Origin: Rubrobacter sp. | GTDB taxonomy: Bacteria; Actinomycetota; Rubrobacteria; Rubrobacterales; Rubrobacteraceae | Reading direction: 5' to 3' | Assembly (NCBI GenBank): GCA_013812245.1 | Contig: JACCTS010000380.1 | Location: 1-33,200 of the forward strand | DNA length: 33,200 nucleotides | Shown here: piece after piece, positions 16,431 to 23,825 of the stretch | Position numbering within the stretch: the stretch's first letter is position 1 | Layout of the letters: each line of letters starts with the position of its first letter | Notes under the pieces: model-generated | Database searches by the model: none | The model's input: the letters and a program-made list of their open reading frames with translations, nothing else | Told to the model about the DNA's origin: nothing | Translations under genes and position numbers: made by a program

Positions 16431-17798
16431 CTATCCCACTTCTTCGGCGATGGTAAAGAGCTCTTCGGCGTGGCGTCGCACGGAGGTTGCGAGATCGTTG
16501 GTGGCGGTGACGATGCGGACGCGACGTAGGGAGGCGTAGTAGCGGGTCATATCCTCTTCGGTCATGCCGGAGAGTCCCTGCCAGTCCGTCAGGCTTCGCT
16601 CCCAAGGGAGGGACGCGGGACGGATGAGCCGCAGATCCATGGAGAACTTTTCTTTGCGGGGTAGATCTATGAGTATGTCGAAGGGACCTGCGGTGCCTTT
16701 TCGATACCGGGTGAGGTAGCTGGCCCACGCTTCCTCTACCCGGCGGCGCCAGGAGGCGTCTTCGCGGAGGCGGATTAGCGAGGCGTAGTTCGGGTGACGC
16801 TCGTCGAATTCCAGGGCGCGGTGGTAGGGGCGCCGGTCTGCGAGGCGTCTGGTCAAGGCGGCTGTAGAGCTGTCTGACTGGGCAGATTCCTGGACCACGA
16901 CGAGGGCTCCGGCGTCGTTCTGGCGGGCGAGCTTCTCGGGGCTTACGTTGCCGGCCTGCACGGCGTCCTGAACAGCTCGCAGGAACATCACGGTCGGGAT
17001 GCGCAGCGCGTGGTGTCCATAGACGTTGTAGTGCATTAGATATCGACAAAAGACCAGGGACTGGAGGGAGCCGGCACCTTCTTCGTCCACGGCGAGGATG
17101 GCCCGGTTTTCCTGCCCGACTATATTGAGGGCCTGTATCAGTGCTTCGGTATCCACCATGCCGTAGGGGACTTTCGTGCCGCGGGCGTCACGGAGGAGGT
17201 AGTCGAGGGCGTTGGCGTCCAGCGCGCCGAAAAGTATGTCCCGCACGAGGTGCTCCGTGGGCGTCAGGCTGTGCGGCTCTGCGCCGGGTTCCCGGGCGAC
17301 TAGCCGAAACACGTTGTGGGGTTCGAGATCCCACTCTTTGGAGAGCACCTCGGCCACTTCGGAGTCTTCGATCAGACGCCGGCTCAACTCCTGGGTGGAG
17401 GTCATGCCGGGCAGGGCGATGTCCTCCACCGCCTGCGCGTAAGGGTAGCGGGCAGCGTCGTGGAGGAGGGCGGCCGCCAGGGCGCCCTGCACGTCACGGT
17501 TCTCCAGGTACGCGCCGGAGTCCATGATCTTCTTGAGGGTCAGCCGCGTCAGGTGGTAGACGCCGACGGAGTGGTCGAAGCGGGTGTGCCGGGCGTCGGG
17601 GAAGGCCTGGGCCGCGAAACCGAGTTGCCCCATTCCCTTCAGGCGCGTGAGGGCGCCGCTTTCGAGCAGCATCCGCGCCGCCCGGTCTATAGGGACGTCC
17701 CCCCAGACGCCGTCCCGGATTCTCCTCCCGGAGCCCCCGAAGAACTCCCCTACGGTCCCACTCAAATCCCTCTCCTGGGTGTGTCGGGTCGCGCCCAT
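16431..17798 (-). CDS. HD-superfamily phosphohydrolase, dGTPase/YwfO-like
   Basis: A 455-residue cytoplasmic metal-dependent phosphohydrolase. The HD ligands are visible in order: H71/H76 in ARHTRFDHSVGVYHL, H113-D114 in ALLHDAARYPYA, and a downstream Asp in DANALDYLLRDA (about D199). The spacing and the HTRFDHSLG-type block are those of the dNTPase-related family (SAMHD1/YwfO), whose members hydrolyse dNTPs or other nucleotides. The C-terminal ~200 residues have no motif I recognise. ATG 17798 is the first start in the frame and lacks a clear SD. It is convergent with the small RNA and divergent from the acetyltransferase. Confidence 0.83.
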   Translation of the reverse strand: MGATRHTQERDLSGTVGEFFGGSGRRIRDGVWGDVPIDRAARMLLESGALTRLKGMGQLGFAAQAFPDARHTRFDHSVGVYHLTRLTLKKIMDSGAYLENRDVQGALAAALLHDAARYPYAQAVEDIALPGMTSTQELSRRLIEDSEVAEVLSKEWDLEPHNVFRLVAREPGAEPHSLTPTEHLVRDILFGALDANALDYLLRDARGTKVPYGMVDTEALIQALNIVGQENRAILAVDEEGAGSLQSLVFCRYLMHYNVYGHHALRIPTVMFLRAVQDAVQAGNVSPEKLARQNDAGALVVVQESAQSDSSTAALTRRLADRRPYHRALEFDERHPNYASLIRLREDASWRRRVEEAWASYLTRYRKGTAGPFDILIDLPRKEKFSMDLRLIRPASLPWERSLTDWQGLSGMTEEDMTRYYASLRRVRIVTATNDLATSVRRHAEELFTIAEEVG

Positions 17799-17914
17799 TT
17801 AACCAAATGACGTTCCGCTCTGGTAGCGCGGCGCACGTGGCGTGGCTCGGGGCGAAGCGCGTGTGGCGCGCCACTTGAGCGAGCTCATACGGCGTGTAGT
17901 ATTGTAGGCGTCCG

Positions 17915-17921
17915 AAAGGAG
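17915..17921 (+). promoter_or_regulatory. Strong SD (AAAGGAG) misplaced relative to the acetyltransferase ATG
   Basis: AAAGGAG lies 41 bases before ATG 17963 but exactly 8 bases before an in-frame ATC at 17930. No ATG, GTG or TTG occurs in that frame between the upstream stop (17897) and 17963. Either initiation is at a rare codon or the SD is a coincidence. Confidence 0.45.
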
Positions 17922-17962
17922 AACTCGAGATCCACGCCGAAGACCTGGAGACGATCAGCGGG

Positions 17963-18472
17963 ATGTCCGTGATCCTGCGCCCGCCGCGCGCATCGGACGT
18001 GGAGGCCGCCTACGCCTGGGACCGCGATCCAGAACTGGCGGCCTGGAACGGGCGGCCTCCGATCTCCGTCTCCCTCCCCGCCGCCCGCCGCGACTATCTC
18101 TCCCGCTGGGAGGACCCGAGCGTGAAGACGTTTATCATCGAGGCCGGAGAAGAAGGAGAACAACGGGAGCCTATCGGCATGGCGACCCTCTACGACTTCC
18201 GCAACGAAGGCTGCGAGCTCGGCATCAAGATCGGCCAGGAAAATTTGAGAGGTCGCGGCTACGCGAGCGAGGCCGTGGGTCTTCTCGCGGATTACACCTT
18301 CGAGGTGCTGAACCTCGAAGTCTTGCGGGGTTCCACGCTCGCCCACAACGACAGGATGCAGCGGGTCTTCGAGAAGAACGGCTTCGAGCAAACCGGCGAC
18401 GGCGCCCTCATCAGCCGCTACGACAACCGCCGCTACACCGAGCTCTCCTACGAGAAGAGAAGAAACGGTTAA
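17963..18472 (+). CDS. GNAT-family N-acetyltransferase
   Basis: Acetyl-CoA-dependent acetyltransferase of 169 residues from the ATG, close to the RimJ/RimL class (Acetyltransf_3). The acyl-CoA pyrophosphate loop is ENLRGRGYASEAVGLL at about residues 93-108, and the C-terminal LRGSTLAHNDRMQRVFEKNGFEQTG is the usual N-R-x-x-x-x-x-K-x-GF block. The acceptor may be a protein N-terminus or a small molecule. The true N-terminus may be 11 residues longer, see the misplaced SD. The next gene starts 7 bases after the stop. Confidence 0.85.
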   Translation: MSVILRPPRASDVEAAYAWDRDPELAAWNGRPPISVSLPAARRDYLSRWEDPSVKTFIIEAGEEGEQREPIGMATLYDFRNEGCELGIKIGQENLRGRGYASEAVGLLADYTFEVLNLEVLRGSTLAHNDRMQRVFEKNGFEQTGDGALISRYDNRRYTELSYEKRRNG

Positions 18473-18479
18473 CCTGGAT

Positions 18480-19088
18480 TTGAAGACGATCCTATACCGG
18501 CCCACGGGGCTCGAAGAATTGCTGCTAGTCTACGAGTCGAAGATGCGAGCCTGGCCGCCGCGCCTGCCCGAGCAGCCGATCTTCTACCCGGTCTTGAACT
18601 TTGGCTACGCGGAGCAGATAGCGCGGGACTGGAATACCAGGAGCCGGTCTTTCGCCGGATACGTCACGCGGTTCGAGATAGAAGGCGAGTACGCCGCAAA
18701 CTTCGAGCGGCGCGTCGTCGGCGGCCGGGAGCACGAGGAGCTGTGGGTACCGGCCGAACAACTCGACGAATTCAACCAGCATATCCTCGGGCGCATCGAG
18801 CGAGTCGGCGCGTACTTCGGGTCGCGCTTCGTGGGGTTCGTGCCCCGGCAAGGGCGTCTCGCGGGCCTTGATGCCGCCGCACAACTATCCAGGCTCGCCG
18901 ATCTCGCGCCCGATGACGGCGCCGCTTTGCGTGAAGAAGTGGGAGAAAATCACCGGGTCGTGTTTCTGAACTATCCGTTCTGGGAGACTGAGTGCGTCCT
19001 TTCGGAATGTGCTGCCGAACGGGTGCTTTCAAAGGTGCGCGCCGTATGGTCGGAGGCGTTCCCCGAGATATCGCTGCGGATCACGTGA
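18480..19088 (+). CDS. Conserved hypothetical protein, 'ADP-ribosylation/crystallin J1'-annotated type
   Basis: A 202-residue soluble protein. It begins with ILYRPTGLEELLLVYESKMRAWPPRLPEQPIFYPVLN and has EYA-QIARDWNT, GYVTRFEI and HEELWVPAEQLDEFNQHI, a pattern I recall from proteins labelled ADP-ribosylation/crystallin J1; that label is inherited and there is no proof of activity. No catalytic triad was identified. The TTG at 18480 is the only start preserving the conserved N-terminus; the SD is weak. It probably shares a transcript with the acetyltransferase upstream. Confidence 0.6.
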   Translation: MKTILYRPTGLEELLLVYESKMRAWPPRLPEQPIFYPVLNFGYAEQIARDWNTRSRSFAGYVTRFEIEGEYAANFERRVVGGREHEELWVPAEQLDEFNQHILGRIERVGAYFGSRFVGFVPRQGRLAGLDAAAQLSRLADLAPDDGAALREEVGENHRVVFLNYPFWETECVLSECAAERVLSKVRAVWSEAFPEISLRIT

Positions 19089-19171
19089 TCCGCTATCCCG
19101 GCATGGTGACCGGGAAACCGCAGAGCACTATACTACCGGCGCAGTGGTGACGACTCTTGAGGAGGACGGTT

Positions 19172-19939
19172 ATGGGGTTCCGCCGGTTGTTGTCGAGCAT
19201 CGGTATTGGGGCGGCGAGGGTGGAGACGCGGCTGGAGCATAGCGACCTGGCGCCGGGGGATGAGGTGCGCGGTGTGGTCGAGGTCCAGGGTGGCGACTCG
19301 GACACGGAGATAGACGGCATCCGCCTCGAGGTCCAGACCCACTACAAGCGCGAGTCGGGCGACGACACGGTCACCGAAACGGGCACCATCGAGCACTTCC
19401 AGGTGGCGGGACACACAGTCGTCGAGGCGAGGAACAAAGACGAATTACCCTTCTCTTTCGCGCTTCCTTACGATACCCCGCTCACCCTGGGCCGCTCCTC
19501 CGTGTGGGTTCGCACGGCCCTCGATGTGAAGATGGCGATGGACCCGTCGGATTCTGACGCCATCACCGTCAGGCCCACCGACACCCAGCAGAAGATCCTC
19601 GACGCCTTCAAGCGGCTGGGATTCATACTGCGCGAAGCGGATAACGAGGATTTGCCCCACCGCCTGCGGCGCAACCTGCCCTTCGCCCAGGAGTTCGAGT
19701 TCGTCGCCCGTGGCGGCGAGTTCCAGGGCCACTTCGACGAGATCGAGATGGTCATGTTCCCCTCGGCGGGCTCCGTGGACGTGGTGCTCCAGATCGACCG
19801 CCGCGCCCGCGGCCTGGGTTCTTTCCTCAGCGAGCAAATGGGCACGGACGAATCCTACGCGGGGCTCACGATCTCCGAGGGCCAGGGCCTCGACTCCGTG
19901 GCCCGCGCCATCGCCGACAACATCCGCCGGCACAGCTAG
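19172..19939 (+). CDS. Spo0M-like sporulation-control/arrestin-fold protein
   Basis: A 255-residue protein starting MGFRRLLSSIGIGAARVETRLEHSDLAPG, with GDEVRGVVEVQGGDSDTEIDGIRLEVQ and a C-terminal FDEIEMVMFPSAGSVDVVLQIDRRARGL. This is the layout of the SpoOM family (PF07070), whose arrestin-like fold is used in regulation in Bacillus; it is also common in non-sporulating actinobacteria. ATG 19172 is preceded by GAGGAGG (19159-19165) at 6-base spacing. A -10-like TATACT (19129-19134) lies 37 bases upstream. Partner unknown. It sits directly before the STAS/ATPase switch genes. Confidence 0.8.
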   Translation: MGFRRLLSSIGIGAARVETRLEHSDLAPGDEVRGVVEVQGGDSDTEIDGIRLEVQTHYKRESGDDTVTETGTIEHFQVAGHTVVEARNKDELPFSFALPYDTPLTLGRSSVWVRTALDVKMAMDPSDSDAITVRPTDTQQKILDAFKRLGFILREADNEDLPHRLRRNLPFAQEFEFVARGGEFQGHFDEIEMVMFPSAGSVDVVLQIDRRARGLGSFLSEQMGTDESYAGLTISEGQGLDSVARAIADNIRRHS

Positions 19940-19995
19940 GGCCGAGCTTCGCCAGAGATCGGGCACCGAATGGCATGGCGGGTCTCCTCACCGCT

Positions 19996-20001
19996 TATAA
20001 T
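19996..20001 (+). promoter_or_regulatory. -10 (TATAAT) for a leaderless STAS/ATPase gene
   Basis: TATAAT ends 7 bases before the GTG start at 20009. No SD is present, fitting a leaderless mRNA. No -35 at 17 bp. Confidence 0.65.
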
Positions 20002-20008
20002 GTAGACG

Positions 20009-20935
20009 GTGAAAACACAACTCAAACTCGATATACGGGGCCACGGCCCGATGAGCGGGGTTCTCACGCTCGGCAGCCTGGATCCGGCCCTCGCCGCCGC
20101 AACGCGGGTGAAGGGGGAGCCGGTCGTGCTCGACCTTCGATCCGTGAAGTTCGTGGAGCCTGCCGGCATCTGTGGACTCGCGGCGCTTCTGGAATTCCTG
20201 ATCCCACGCAGCGAAGAGGTGAGCGTGGCGCTCTCGGGGCGCGATGTACCCGCGTATCTCGAACGAATGAACTTCTTCCAGCTCTTCGGGGATCGGGTGA
20301 AGACGAACGTTGACGTCGCCTCCCTGGAGGAACGTCAACGACACAATCCAGGCACGTTGCAGGAACTGGTCAACTTCCACACCGAGGTGGAAATACCGGG
20401 TGTGGTGACGCGCATCTCGGAGATCCTGGAGAACAGGGGCTATCGTCTGCGGGAGCGCGTGGCGATCTGCTCGACCCTCTCGGAGATCTGCGCGAACGCC
20501 GCCGAGCACGGCGCGTCCGAGGACGGATTCGGGGCGTTTGCCGCCGTCCAGGCGTACAATCACATCGTCAGCGGAGCCAGGAGACGCGGGGAAGAGGTTC
20601 TCGTCGCCATCGCCGACGGCGGCGTCGGCATCCGCGAGACGCTCTCCCAAAACGAGAAGTACGCCGAGCACACCACCACGGATAACGACGCCCTCCGCTG
20701 CGCCATGATGATGGGCGTCTCCGGCACCGGCGAGCTCGGGCGCGGTGGTGGCCTCGCCCTGGTGGCCCAGATCTCCGGCCGCGCCGGAGGCTCCCTCTCC
20801 CTGCGCTCCGGCGCCGGCCGCGTCACCGCCTACCACGACCGTAAAAACAGCCGTACCGTACCGGAATTCCCGGGCACCTTCGTTCGCGTATCCCTGCCCC
20901 GCAAGCTGGAAACCCCACCGCAGGAAGGGCCCTAA
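20009..20935 (+). CDS. STAS-domain plus GHKL-ATPase regulatory protein
   Basis: A 308-residue cytoplasmic signalling protein with two domains. Residues ~1-105 are STAS/MlaB-like (VVLDLRSVKFVEPAGICGLAALLEF, with the following NFFQLFG helix). Residues ~125-298 are a histidine-kinase-type ATPase: N-box E159-x3-N163 in LSEICANAAEHG, G1 box D203-G-G-V-G-I, and G2 box GTGELGRGGGLALV. There is no dimerisation/phospho-His domain, so it looks more like an anti-sigma or STAS kinase (SpoIIAB/RsbW class) than a sensor kinase. The neighbour on the 3' side encodes a STAS-like DUF4325 domain fused to a DNA-binding domain, a natural partner. GTG start fits the leaderless -10. Role is inferred. Confidence 0.8.
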   Translation: MKTQLKLDIRGHGPMSGVLTLGSLDPALAAATRVKGEPVVLDLRSVKFVEPAGICGLAALLEFLIPRSEEVSVALSGRDVPAYLERMNFFQLFGDRVKTNVDVASLEERQRHNPGTLQELVNFHTEVEIPGVVTRISEILENRGYRLRERVAICSTLSEICANAAEHGASEDGFGAFAAVQAYNHIVSGARRRGEEVLVAIADGGVGIRETLSQNEKYAEHTTTDNDALRCAMMMGVSGTGELGRGGGLALVAQISGRAGGSLSLRSGAGRVTAYHDRKNSRTVPEFPGTFVRVSLPRKLETPPQEGP

Positions 20936-20965
20936 AATAATGTCAGAATATCCCCCCACATGCGG

Positions 20966-20994
20966 TTGAATTTCACGTCACGGGCAGGTACAAT
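20966..20994 (+). promoter_or_regulatory. Sigma-A promoter of the DUF4325-HTH gene
   Basis: TTGAAT (20966-20971), 17 bp, TACAAT (20989-20994). The ATG at 21003 is 8 bases downstream, so the mRNA would be leaderless, unless translation starts at GTG 21036, which has GAGG 8 bases upstream. Confidence 0.7.
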
Positions 20995-21002
20995 CCTGGT
21001 AT

Positions 21003-21602
21003 ATGATTTCACTGAATACAGTGAGGATAGATTCCGTGGCTGAGGCGCCGGCTGTTTTCGAGGTCGCCGGGGGTGATTTCGGGGGCAAGCTGATGGTGAC
21101 GCGCGGGACGGGCCGCGCGGTGCGAGAGGCGCTCGCGGAGGCGTTGGAGGCGTTGCCGAAGGGTGGCGTGCTCTACGTGGACACGCGGGGCGTTGAGTTG
21201 ATGGACTACTCGTTCGCGGACGAGGCGCTCGGGGTGCTGGTTTCACGGGTGGCTGGCGGAGAATACGGGGAGCGATATCTCGTGCTGATCGAGGAGGATC
21301 GGGACCTGTTGGAGAACGTCGAGGCGTCTTTGCGGCAGCGCTCACTCGCCATAACTCGGGTGGACGAGGTGGGGGGAGAGCCATCCATAGTCGGGGATCT
21401 CCCATCCCACCTGGCGGACACGCTGCGCGCCATCATGGACGCGGGCTCCATCACCAACGCGGACCTGGCCAAGAAGCTTGACCTCAACCATACGGCCTGT
21501 AACAACCGGGCGACCAGGCTCTCGAAACTCGGCCTGATCCACCGCAAAATAGAGACCGCCGCACCCGGCGGCCGGCAGTATTCCTACGAGAGGATCGCCT
21601 GA
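21003..21602 (+). CDS. DUF4325 (STAS-like) domain fused to a winged-helix DNA-binding domain
   Basis: A 199-residue regulator. Residues ~25-120 fit the STAS-like DUF4325 (GGVLYVDTRGVELMDYSFADEALG, the F-A-D-E segment being characteristic). Residues ~133-197 form a winged helix: GSITNADLAKKLDLNHTACNNRATRLSKLGLIHRK then a wing with GGRQYSYERI. It should bind DNA and be switched by the STAS part, probably through the STAS/ATPase protein encoded 67 bases upstream. A perfect 6+4+6 palindrome lies inside its first codons and a related one precedes the next gene, so autoregulation is likely. Start may be ATG 21003 (leaderless) or GTG 21036. Confidence 0.8.
   Translation: MISLNTVRIDSVAEAPAVFEVAGGDFGGKLMVTRGTGRAVREALAEALEALPKGGVLYVDTRGVELMDYSFADEALGVLVSRVAGGEYGERYLVLIEEDRDLLENVEASLRQRSLAITRVDEVGGEPSIVGDLPSHLADTLRAIMDAGSITNADLAKKLDLNHTACNNRATRLSKLGLIHRKIETAAPGGRQYSYERIA
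21009..21024. promoter_or_regulatory. Operator dyad 1: TCACTG-AATA-CAGTGA
   Basis: Perfect inverted repeat just downstream of the promoter, at codons 3-8 of the DUF4325-HTH gene. The same TCACT-N6-AGTGA core followed by (A/G)GATAG recurs at 21624. Candidate binding site of the adjacent winged-helix protein. Confidence 0.65.
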
Positions 21603-21623
21603 TGCCTATTTTTATTTCTAGTC

Positions 21624-21639
21624 TCACTAACATCAGTGA
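21624..21639. promoter_or_regulatory. Operator dyad 2: TCACT-AACATC-AGTGA
   Basis: Shares TCACT, AGTGA and the trailing GATAG with the dyad at 21009. It lies downstream of a T/A-rich possible -10 (TATTTT, 21607-21612) in the leader of the operon that starts at 21676. Confidence 0.65.
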
Positions 21640-21652
21640 AGATAGCGGAAAC

Positions 21653-21676
21653 ATGGTGTCGAAGGAGGTTCAGTGA
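21653..21676 (+). other. Seven-codon upstream frame overlapping the start of the operon
   Basis: ATG 21653 opens a 7-residue frame (MVSKEVQ) that spans the SD of the next gene and stops in TGATG, overlapping the ATG at 21676 by one base. It has no clear SD of its own. It may couple translation or be chance. Confidence 0.25.
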
Positions 21677-22263
21677 TGCGGGAAGAGTACATGATCGAGC
21701 GCCAGGGCAAGCGGTTCGTGCTTTACGCGGGCCTACTGGAAGAGGCGCATGAGAGGGGCTTGAGGAGCATCGAGACCGAGCTTCTTCAGGTTCCGGGCGT
21801 GGAGAACGGCGAGGTCGCCATCGCGCGGGCCATCGTGAGGACGGAGGACGGCAAGTTCAGCGGCATCGGGGACGCGAGCCCCGCCAACGTCAACCGCGCC
21901 ATCGCGCCGCACGTCATCCGCATGGCCGAGACGCGGGCGAAGGCCCGTGCCCTCAGGGACGCCATCAACGTCGGCGTCACGGCGTTCGAGGAGCTCGGCG
22001 ACGACGGCGGCGAGGCGGAGGTCGCGATTTCGCAGGGCCGGGACGTACGCCAGGACGAGCGGCGGGATGCGCCGACGAAGGAAGAGAGCCGGGGAGAGTT
22101 GCCGGCGACGCGCAAGCAGCTCAACTACCTGGAGTCCCTCGTCTCCGACGTGGTGGAGGACGGCATCGCCAAGTTCGAGGACATGGTGGGCAAGCCGATA
22201 AGCGAGCTCACCCGCGAGGAGGCGAGCGAGTGGATCGGGCGTCTCTCCGGGAGGGCCGCGTAG
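21676..22263 (+). CDS. Unrecognised protein, possibly related to phage ssDNA-annealing proteins
   Basis: A 195-residue soluble protein. Residues ~1-110 carry ERQGKRFVLYAGLLEEAHERGL, ENGEVAIARAIVRTEDGKFSGIGDASPANV and HVIRMAETRAKARALRDAINVG; the last block recalls the AET-RA--RALR-A-G helix of phage annealing proteins (Rad52/Erf-like), but this is a weak visual likeness. After an acidic linker (~115-145) a small C-terminal domain (TRKQLNYLESLVSD... ELTREEASEWIGRL) resembles helical tails seen in phage proteins. ATG 21676 has GGAGG 7 bases upstream; GTG 21673 is an alternative. First gene of a tightly packed operon under operator dyad 2. Confidence 0.6.
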   Translation: MREEYMIERQGKRFVLYAGLLEEAHERGLRSIETELLQVPGVENGEVAIARAIVRTEDGKFSGIGDASPANVNRAIAPHVIRMAETRAKARALRDAINVGVTAFEELGDDGGEAEVAISQGRDVRQDERRDAPTKEESRGELPATRKQLNYLESLVSDVVEDGIAKFEDMVGKPISELTREEASEWIGRLSGRAA

Positions 22264-22463
22264 TGCGACTCTGGATCGCCGCCCTGGGCGAGGAGTCGCT
22301 CTACGAGGTGGATCTCCCCGCCTGCTGCCAGCGGAGCGCCCACAGGGCGGAGGACTCCTTCGAGTGTCCGTCATGTGGGGCGATGTGGCAGGAGCCACAG
22401 CCCGTCTTCTCTGATGAGGACGCTTTCATGGACGGCTCCCAGGAGCGGAAGGGCGCGGCGTGA
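22263..22463 (+). CDS. Small Cys-rich (zinc-ribbon-like) protein A
   Basis: A 66-residue protein starting with GTG 22263, which shares its G with the preceding TAG stop. It has LPACCQRS, then 11 residues, then ECPSCGAMW: four cysteines arranged CC...C-x2-C that could bind zinc. The tail is acidic. The next protein has the same skeleton (LPACC-RS ... C-x-CG--W), so the two appear to be diverged tandem duplicates. No family recognised. Encoded between the annealing-like protein and the second copy with overlapping stop/start codons, so co-translated. The frame extends upstream but that part overlaps the previous gene. Confidence 0.6.
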   Translation: MRLWIAALGEESLYEVDLPACCQRSAHRAEDSFECPSCGAMWQEPQPVFSDEDAFMDGSQERKGAA

Positions 22464-22741
22464 AGAAGAGAAGAACTCTCCGGGCGGACACGACGCTCGC
22501 TCCGGCGGGCGAGGTGGAGCGGGAGATCTACGTTCAGGCGCTCCCGGCGTGTTGCCTGCGATCGTTCAAGGCGGCGGTCCTGGCGAACGTGGAGGAGCGG
22601 CGGCAACTGGCGCTCGACTGCTCGTGCGGGAGGAACTGGTGGATCACCTCCAGCCTCGACGAGCGGGTGCTCGAAAGGTTCGTCACGCATGGCGGCCCGC
22701 GTGTCGGAAGCAGCGCGGATCACGGGCCGTCGGCGGCGTAG
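22460..22741 (+). CDS. Small Cys-rich protein B, paralogue-like to its neighbour
   Basis: A 93-residue protein whose GTG overlaps the preceding stop by the GTGA pattern. It has LPACCLRS at about residues 29-36 and DCSCGRNWW at about 53-61, with a longer spacer (AAVLANVEERRQLAL) than its neighbour. The cysteines CC and C-x-C, with C-G-x-x-W, match the first protein. Basic N-terminus (KKRRTLRAD). Function unknown; DNA- or RNA-polymerase binding would fit size and company but is speculative. Its stop directly abuts an in-frame ATG of the sigma-factor frame, though the sigma factor more likely starts at 22790. Confidence 0.6.
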   Translation: MKKRRTLRADTTLAPAGEVEREIYVQALPACCLRSFKAAVLANVEERRQLALDCSCGRNWWITSSLDERVLERFVTHGGPRVGSSADHGPSAA

Positions 22742-22789
22742 ATGGCGACCGGCAGACAGATTCGAAAGACTGGAAAGGGAGGAAGCGGT

Positions 22790-23638
22790 ATGGAAGGCGC
22801 ACGAGACACACTCACGCAGTACCTGGGACGAGTCCGGGAAGGACGGCTGCTCGACGCGAACGAAGAGCGCATCCTCAGCCGGAGGTCCCAGCAGGGAGAC
22901 AGGGGAGCGCGCAGGCGTCTCATCGAGTGCAACCTGCGGCTCGTCATCTCCATAGCCAAGAAGTACCGGGGGCGTGGGGTGCCCTTCGAGGATCTCATCC
23001 AGGACGGTAATGCGGGCCTCATCCGGGCGGTCGAGAAGTTCGATCCAGAGATGGGTAACCGGTTCTCTACTTACGCGACGTGGTGGATCCGCCAGGCTGT
23101 CACCCGCGCCGTGGCGGATCACGCGCGCACCGTCCGCCTCCCAGCCCACGTCGTTGACTCCATGTTCAGGATGCGCTGGGCGGAGAACGCCCTGAGCATC
23201 GAACTGGGGCGCGAGCCAACCGAAGAAGAAACGGCCGGACGGTTAGGCACGAAGCTTGAAGAGGTGCGGCGGCTCCACGAAGTCAGCCAGCCGATATCCA
23301 GCATCAACTCCCGCATGGGCGGGTCCGACGAGGACGGCTCCGAGATGGGAGACCTGCTGCCGGACGAGAGATCCAGGGAAGACTACGTCCGGGTCGAGGT
23401 CGGGCAGTGGGAGGGGACACTGGTCGAGGCGGTCAGGTCGCTCCCCGAGCGCGAGGCGAAGGTCATCCAGATGCGCCACGGGCTCGACGGCGGCTCGACC
23501 CGCACCCTGCGCGAGGTCTCCGAGGAACTCGGCATCTCCCAGGAGCGGGCACGTCAGGTCGAGATAAAGGCCCTCAGGACCATCCGCACCGGACGCTACG
23601 CCAGCACCCTGCGGCGCGCCCTCTCCGAAGCCGTCTAG
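22790..23638 (+). CDS. RpoD-family sigma factor (group 2, SigA-like)
   Basis: A 282-residue sigma-70 protein with regions 1.2-4.2 and no long region 1.1. Region 2 shows [38 protein letters not shown] and [17 protein letters not shown]; region 3 [14 protein letters not shown]; region 4 [39 protein letters not shown] with the terminal helix [12 protein letters not shown] 22790 was chosen for its AAGGGAGG SD at 7 bases; an ATG at 22742 in frame lacks one. It closes the operon governed by operator dyad 2, so its synthesis should depend on the STAS/HTH switch upstream. Which promoters it reads is unknown. Confidence 0.9.
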   Translation: MEGARDTLTQYLGRVREGRLLDANEERILSRRSQQGDRGARRRLIECNLRLVISIAKKYRGRGVPFEDLIQDGNAGLIRAVEKFDPEMGNRFSTYATWWIRQAVTRAVADHARTVRLPAHVVDSMFRMRWAENALSIELGREPTEEETAGRLGTKLEEVRRLHEVSQPISSINSRMGGSDEDGSEMGDLLPDERSREDYVRVEVGQWEGTLVEAVRSLPEREAKVIQMRHGLDGGSTRTLREVSEELGISQERARQVEIKALRTIRTGRYASTLRRALSEAV

Positions 23639-23672
23639 CCCGCTCGGAAGTTCGGCTTTCTAGAGTAAATTC

Positions 23673-23708
23673 GCGGATCGAGGCTCTTGTCAGTGGACCT
23701 CGATCCGC
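23673..23708. terminator. Strong hairpin after the sigma-factor gene
   Basis: 11-bp perfect stem GCGGATCGAGG (23673-23683) / CCTCGATCCGC (23698-23708) with a 14-base loop, 34 bases after the stop. It lacks a T run, as is common for actinobacterial terminators. Confidence 0.6.
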
Positions 23709-23825
23709 TTCGTTGTGCTACCTGGTTCGAGAAGCTGGTTCGGACGACCTTCCGAACGGACAATGGGGAGATATTCCATCGTCGATGAGCTAACCTGTCG
23801 CCAGACCGGATGAGGAGGAAGCCCT

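Noticed and set aside
20009-20935. Two-component sensor kinase
   Set aside because: No dimerisation/phospho-His domain and no membrane or sensor region; the ATPase is paired with a STAS domain instead.
19988-20959. Long minus-strand open frame opposite the STAS/ATPase gene
   Set aside because: The plus-strand product has clear STAS and ATPase motifs; the antisense frame is a codon-bias shadow.
22742-22789. Sigma-factor start at ATG 22742
   Set aside because: No SD in front of it, whereas ATG 22790 has AAGGGAGG at 7 bases and begins the conserved part.
21676-23638. Integrated phage or plasmid
   Set aside because: One gene faintly resembles phage proteins, but there is no integrase, replication or structural gene, no direct-repeat att pair, and base composition matches the surroundings.
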